From the NCBI GenBank assembly GCA_051009015.1, contig JBPCWZ010000173.1:1-6971 (forward strand): DNA of 6,971 nt, read 5' to 3'. A model generated the notes under the pieces. The model made no database searches. It was not told the origin of the DNA and worked only from the letters and a program-made list of their open reading frames with translations. The position numbers and the translations under genes were made by a program. Below, one piece after another: positions 5,507 through 6,971 of this stretch. The DNA is from JAHRAH01 sp051009015 (GTDB lineage Bacteria; Pseudomonadota; Gammaproteobacteria; Tethybacterales; Persebacteraceae). How positions within the stretch are numbered: position 1 is the first letter of the stretch; each line of letters opens with the position of its first letter.

Positions 5507-6890
5507 TGAAATGACCGGCGATTGCGGCTGCTGCGGCTGTTGCCGGGCTTACCAGATGGGTGCGTGATTGATAGCCCTGCCGCCCTTCAAAGTTGCGGTT
5601 GGAAGTTGAGGCGCAGCGTTCTTTTGGTCCGAGGCGGTCGCCATTCATTCCAAGGCACATTGAGCAGCCGGGTAAGCGCCATTCAAAACCGGCATCGGTA
5701 AAGATACTATCCAAACCTTCTTCTTCCGCTTGCCTCCGCACCAAGCCGGAGCCGGGGACGACCATTGCCAGCCGGATGTTGTTTGCGATTTGTTTGCCAT
5801 TGACCACGGCGGCGGCGGCGCGCAGGTCTTCTATGCGCGCGTTTGTGCATGAGCCGATAAATATCTTGTCGGGGCGGATATCCGTAATGGGCAAACCGGC
5901 GCGCAAGCCCATATAATCAAGCGCTTTTTCCATTCCGGCGCGTTTGACGGGGTCGGCTTCTTTTCGGGGCAGGGGGATGTCGTCATCAACGGCGGCGACC
6001 ATTTCCGGCGAAGTCCCCCACGATACTTGCGGTTTGACGGCGGCGGCATCCATTGACATTTCTTTGTCAAAAACCGCGTCATCATCACTGTGCAGTGTTT
6101 GCCAATATTGGCGGGCGGCATCCCACATTTTGCCGCTTGGCGCAAGCGGTTTTCCGCAAACATAATCCAATGTTGTGTTATCCGCGGCTATCATTCCCGC
6201 GCGCGCGCCGGCTTCTATGGACATATTGCAAACAGTCATTCGCCCCGCCATTGACAAATCGCGGATGGCTTGTCCGGCGTATTCCAAAACAAAGCCATTG
6301 CCGCCCGCTACTCCTATTTTGCCGATGACGGCGAGAATCAAATCTTTGGCGCTGACTCCTTGGCGGGGTTTGTTGTTTATTGTAATGCGCATTGTTTTGG
6401 CGCGGCGCATTGGCAGGCATTGGGTTGCCAAAACATGCTCCACTTCGCTGGTGCCGATGCCAAAAGCCAAAGCGCCAAAGGCGCCGTTTGTGCTGGTGTG
6501 AGAATCGCCGCAAACGACGGTCATCCCCGGCAAAACCATCCCCTGTTCGGGACCGATGATATGGACGATGCCCTGACGGATATCATTTATGCTTATCTTG
6601 CGCATGCCGAATTCGGCGCAGTTGTCGGCGAGGGTTTGCACTTGCAGGCGCGAGAGTTCGTCTTTGATATTCTCCCGCCCCGGCGTGGTGGGGACATTGT
6701 GCTCGGGCACGGCGAGCGCCGATTCCAATCGCCATATTTTGCGCCGGTGCTGGCGCAAGCCGTCAAATGCTTGCGGGCTGGTTACTTCGTGGATGAGATG
6801 ACGGTCTATGAAGAGCAGCCCTTCGCCGTCTTTTTCTTCGCCGACCAAATGCCGCCGCCATAACTTATGATAGAGAGTCAGCCCGCCCAT
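5490..6890 (-). CDS. leuC: 3-isopropylmalate dehydratase large subunit
   Basis: A protein of 466 residues, equal to E. coli LeuC and alignable to it throughout. With LeuD it isomerises 2-isopropylmalate to 3-isopropylmalate in leucine synthesis and is an aconitase-family [4Fe-4S] enzyme of the cytosol. It shows IDRHLIHEVTSPQAFDGLR (28-46), VCGDSHTSTNGAFGALAFGIGTSEVEHVLATQ (126-157), the cluster ligand Cys348 in GSCTNARIEDLRAA, and Cys409 and Cys412 in GCSMC. RCASTSNRNFEGRQG and THLVSPATAAAAAIAGHF close the protein. All three cluster cysteines are present, so it looks functional. Asn135 stands where E. coli LeuC has His (HTATHG). The C-terminus ends in TDISA, encoded by a tandem repeat. No Shine-Dalgarno is visible before the ATG, and a TATAAT lies eight bases upstream. 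No leuD is seen downstream: the gene converges on the desaturase, so leuD must lie elsewhere. Confidence 0.98.
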   Translation of the reverse strand: MGGLTLYHKLWRRHLVGEEKDGEGLLFIDRHLIHEVTSPQAFDGLRQHRRKIWRLESALAVPEHNVPTTPGRENIKDELSRLQVQTLADNCAEFGMRKISINDIRQGIVHIIGPEQGMVLPGMTVVCGDSHTSTNGAFGALAFGIGTSEVEHVLATQCLPMRRAKTMRITINNKPRQGVSAKDLILAVIGKIGVAGGNGFVLEYAGQAIRDLSMAGRMTVCNMSIEAGARAGMIAADNTTLDYVCGKPLAPSGKMWDAARQYWQTLHSDDDAVFDKEMSMDAAAVKPQVSWGTSPEMVAAVDDDIPLPRKEADPVKRAGMEKALDYMGLRAGLPITDIRPDKIFIGSCTNARIEDLRAAAAVVNGKQIANNIRLAMVVPGSGLVRRQAEEEGLDSIFTDAGFEWRLPGCSMCLGMNGDRLGPKERCASTSNRNFEGRQGYQSRTHLVSPATAAAAAIAGHFTDISA

Positions 6891-6897
6891 AAGTGCG

Positions 6898-6903
6898 ATT
6901 ATA
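6898..6903 (-). promoter_or_regulatory. Candidate -10 box of leuC
   Basis: Read on the minus strand, TATAAT occupies 6903-6898 and ends seven bases before the leuC ATG (6890). Initiation 6-8 bases downstream would fall at or just before the start codon and give a leaderless or near-leaderless mRNA. No good -35 hexamer is visible 16-18 bp upstream (the region reads ATCCGG), which lowers confidence. Confidence 0.4.
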
Positions 6904-6929
6904 GCACCGTCGCAAAACTGCCGGATATT

Positions 6930-6971
6930 TTACAAGTTCGGCTGTCCGCCGAAAAACATAAAGAAGTCATT
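6930..6971 (-). CDS. Possible 3' end of a minus-strand gene upstream of leuC (partial)
   Basis: Reading in from the window edge on the minus strand, 13 codons (NDFFMFFGGQPNL) run to a TAA at 6932-6930, 39 bases before leuC. The composition looks protein-like, but the segment is too short to identify. The complementary plus-strand frame from ATG 6867 is open to the edge as well, so the strand of whatever lies beyond is not certain. Confidence 0.3.
   Translation of the reverse strand, partial: NDFFMFFGGQPNL

Noticed and set aside
6867..6971. Plus-strand open frame from ATG 6867 to the window edge (35 codons, MIESQPAHK...)
   Set aside because: It would overlap the leuC 5' end head to head, has no Shine-Dalgarno and matches nothing I know. 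The minus-strand reading of the same segment ends neatly 39 bp before leuC. It cannot be excluded without sequence beyond the edge.

Overview
The window looks like chromosomal DNA of a proteobacterium, most likely a gammaproteobacterium. GC content is moderate (roughly 55-60 % by eye). The F1 beta subunit has the VDNIYRFTLAGTE signature typical of gamma/betaproteobacterial AtpD. YbjQ and LeuC align almost colinearly with the E. coli proteins. No phage gene, transposase, tRNA, rRNA or CRISPR array was seen.

Layout: bases 2-67 hold the last codons of an unidentified upstream gene that overlaps ybjQ (64-387) by ATGA. After a gap of about 125 bp containing a perfect TATAAT box comes a tightly packed plus-strand run. 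It contains a small retropepsin-like aspartic protease (515-934), atpG (937-1803), an unrecognised lipoprotein (1821-2513), atpD (2528-3937), atpC (3963-4382) and a membrane fatty-acid desaturase (4411-5358). Intergenic gaps in this run are 2 to 28 bp, which suggests one transcript. On the minus strand and converging on it is leuC (5490-6890), the large subunit of 3-isopropylmalate dehydratase. The 131-bp convergent gap holds a dRS3/REP-like hairpin repeat, a T-tract and an exact 18-bp tandem duplication that includes the leuC stop codon. The far right end may hold the 3' end of another minus-strand gene.

The F1 genes gamma, beta and epsilon form the catalytic core and rotor shaft of ATP synthase. 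Their arrangement is unusual. In the common order atpIBEFHAGDC, atpA directly precedes atpG and atpG directly precedes atpD. Here a protease gene sits 2 bp upstream of atpG, no atpA is found in the preceding 936 bp, and a lipoprotein gene lies between atpG and atpD. A lipid desaturase follows atpC. The operon is therefore both split and interrupted by genes with no known ATP synthase role, which is the most interesting feature of the window. No defence or other named accessory system was found.
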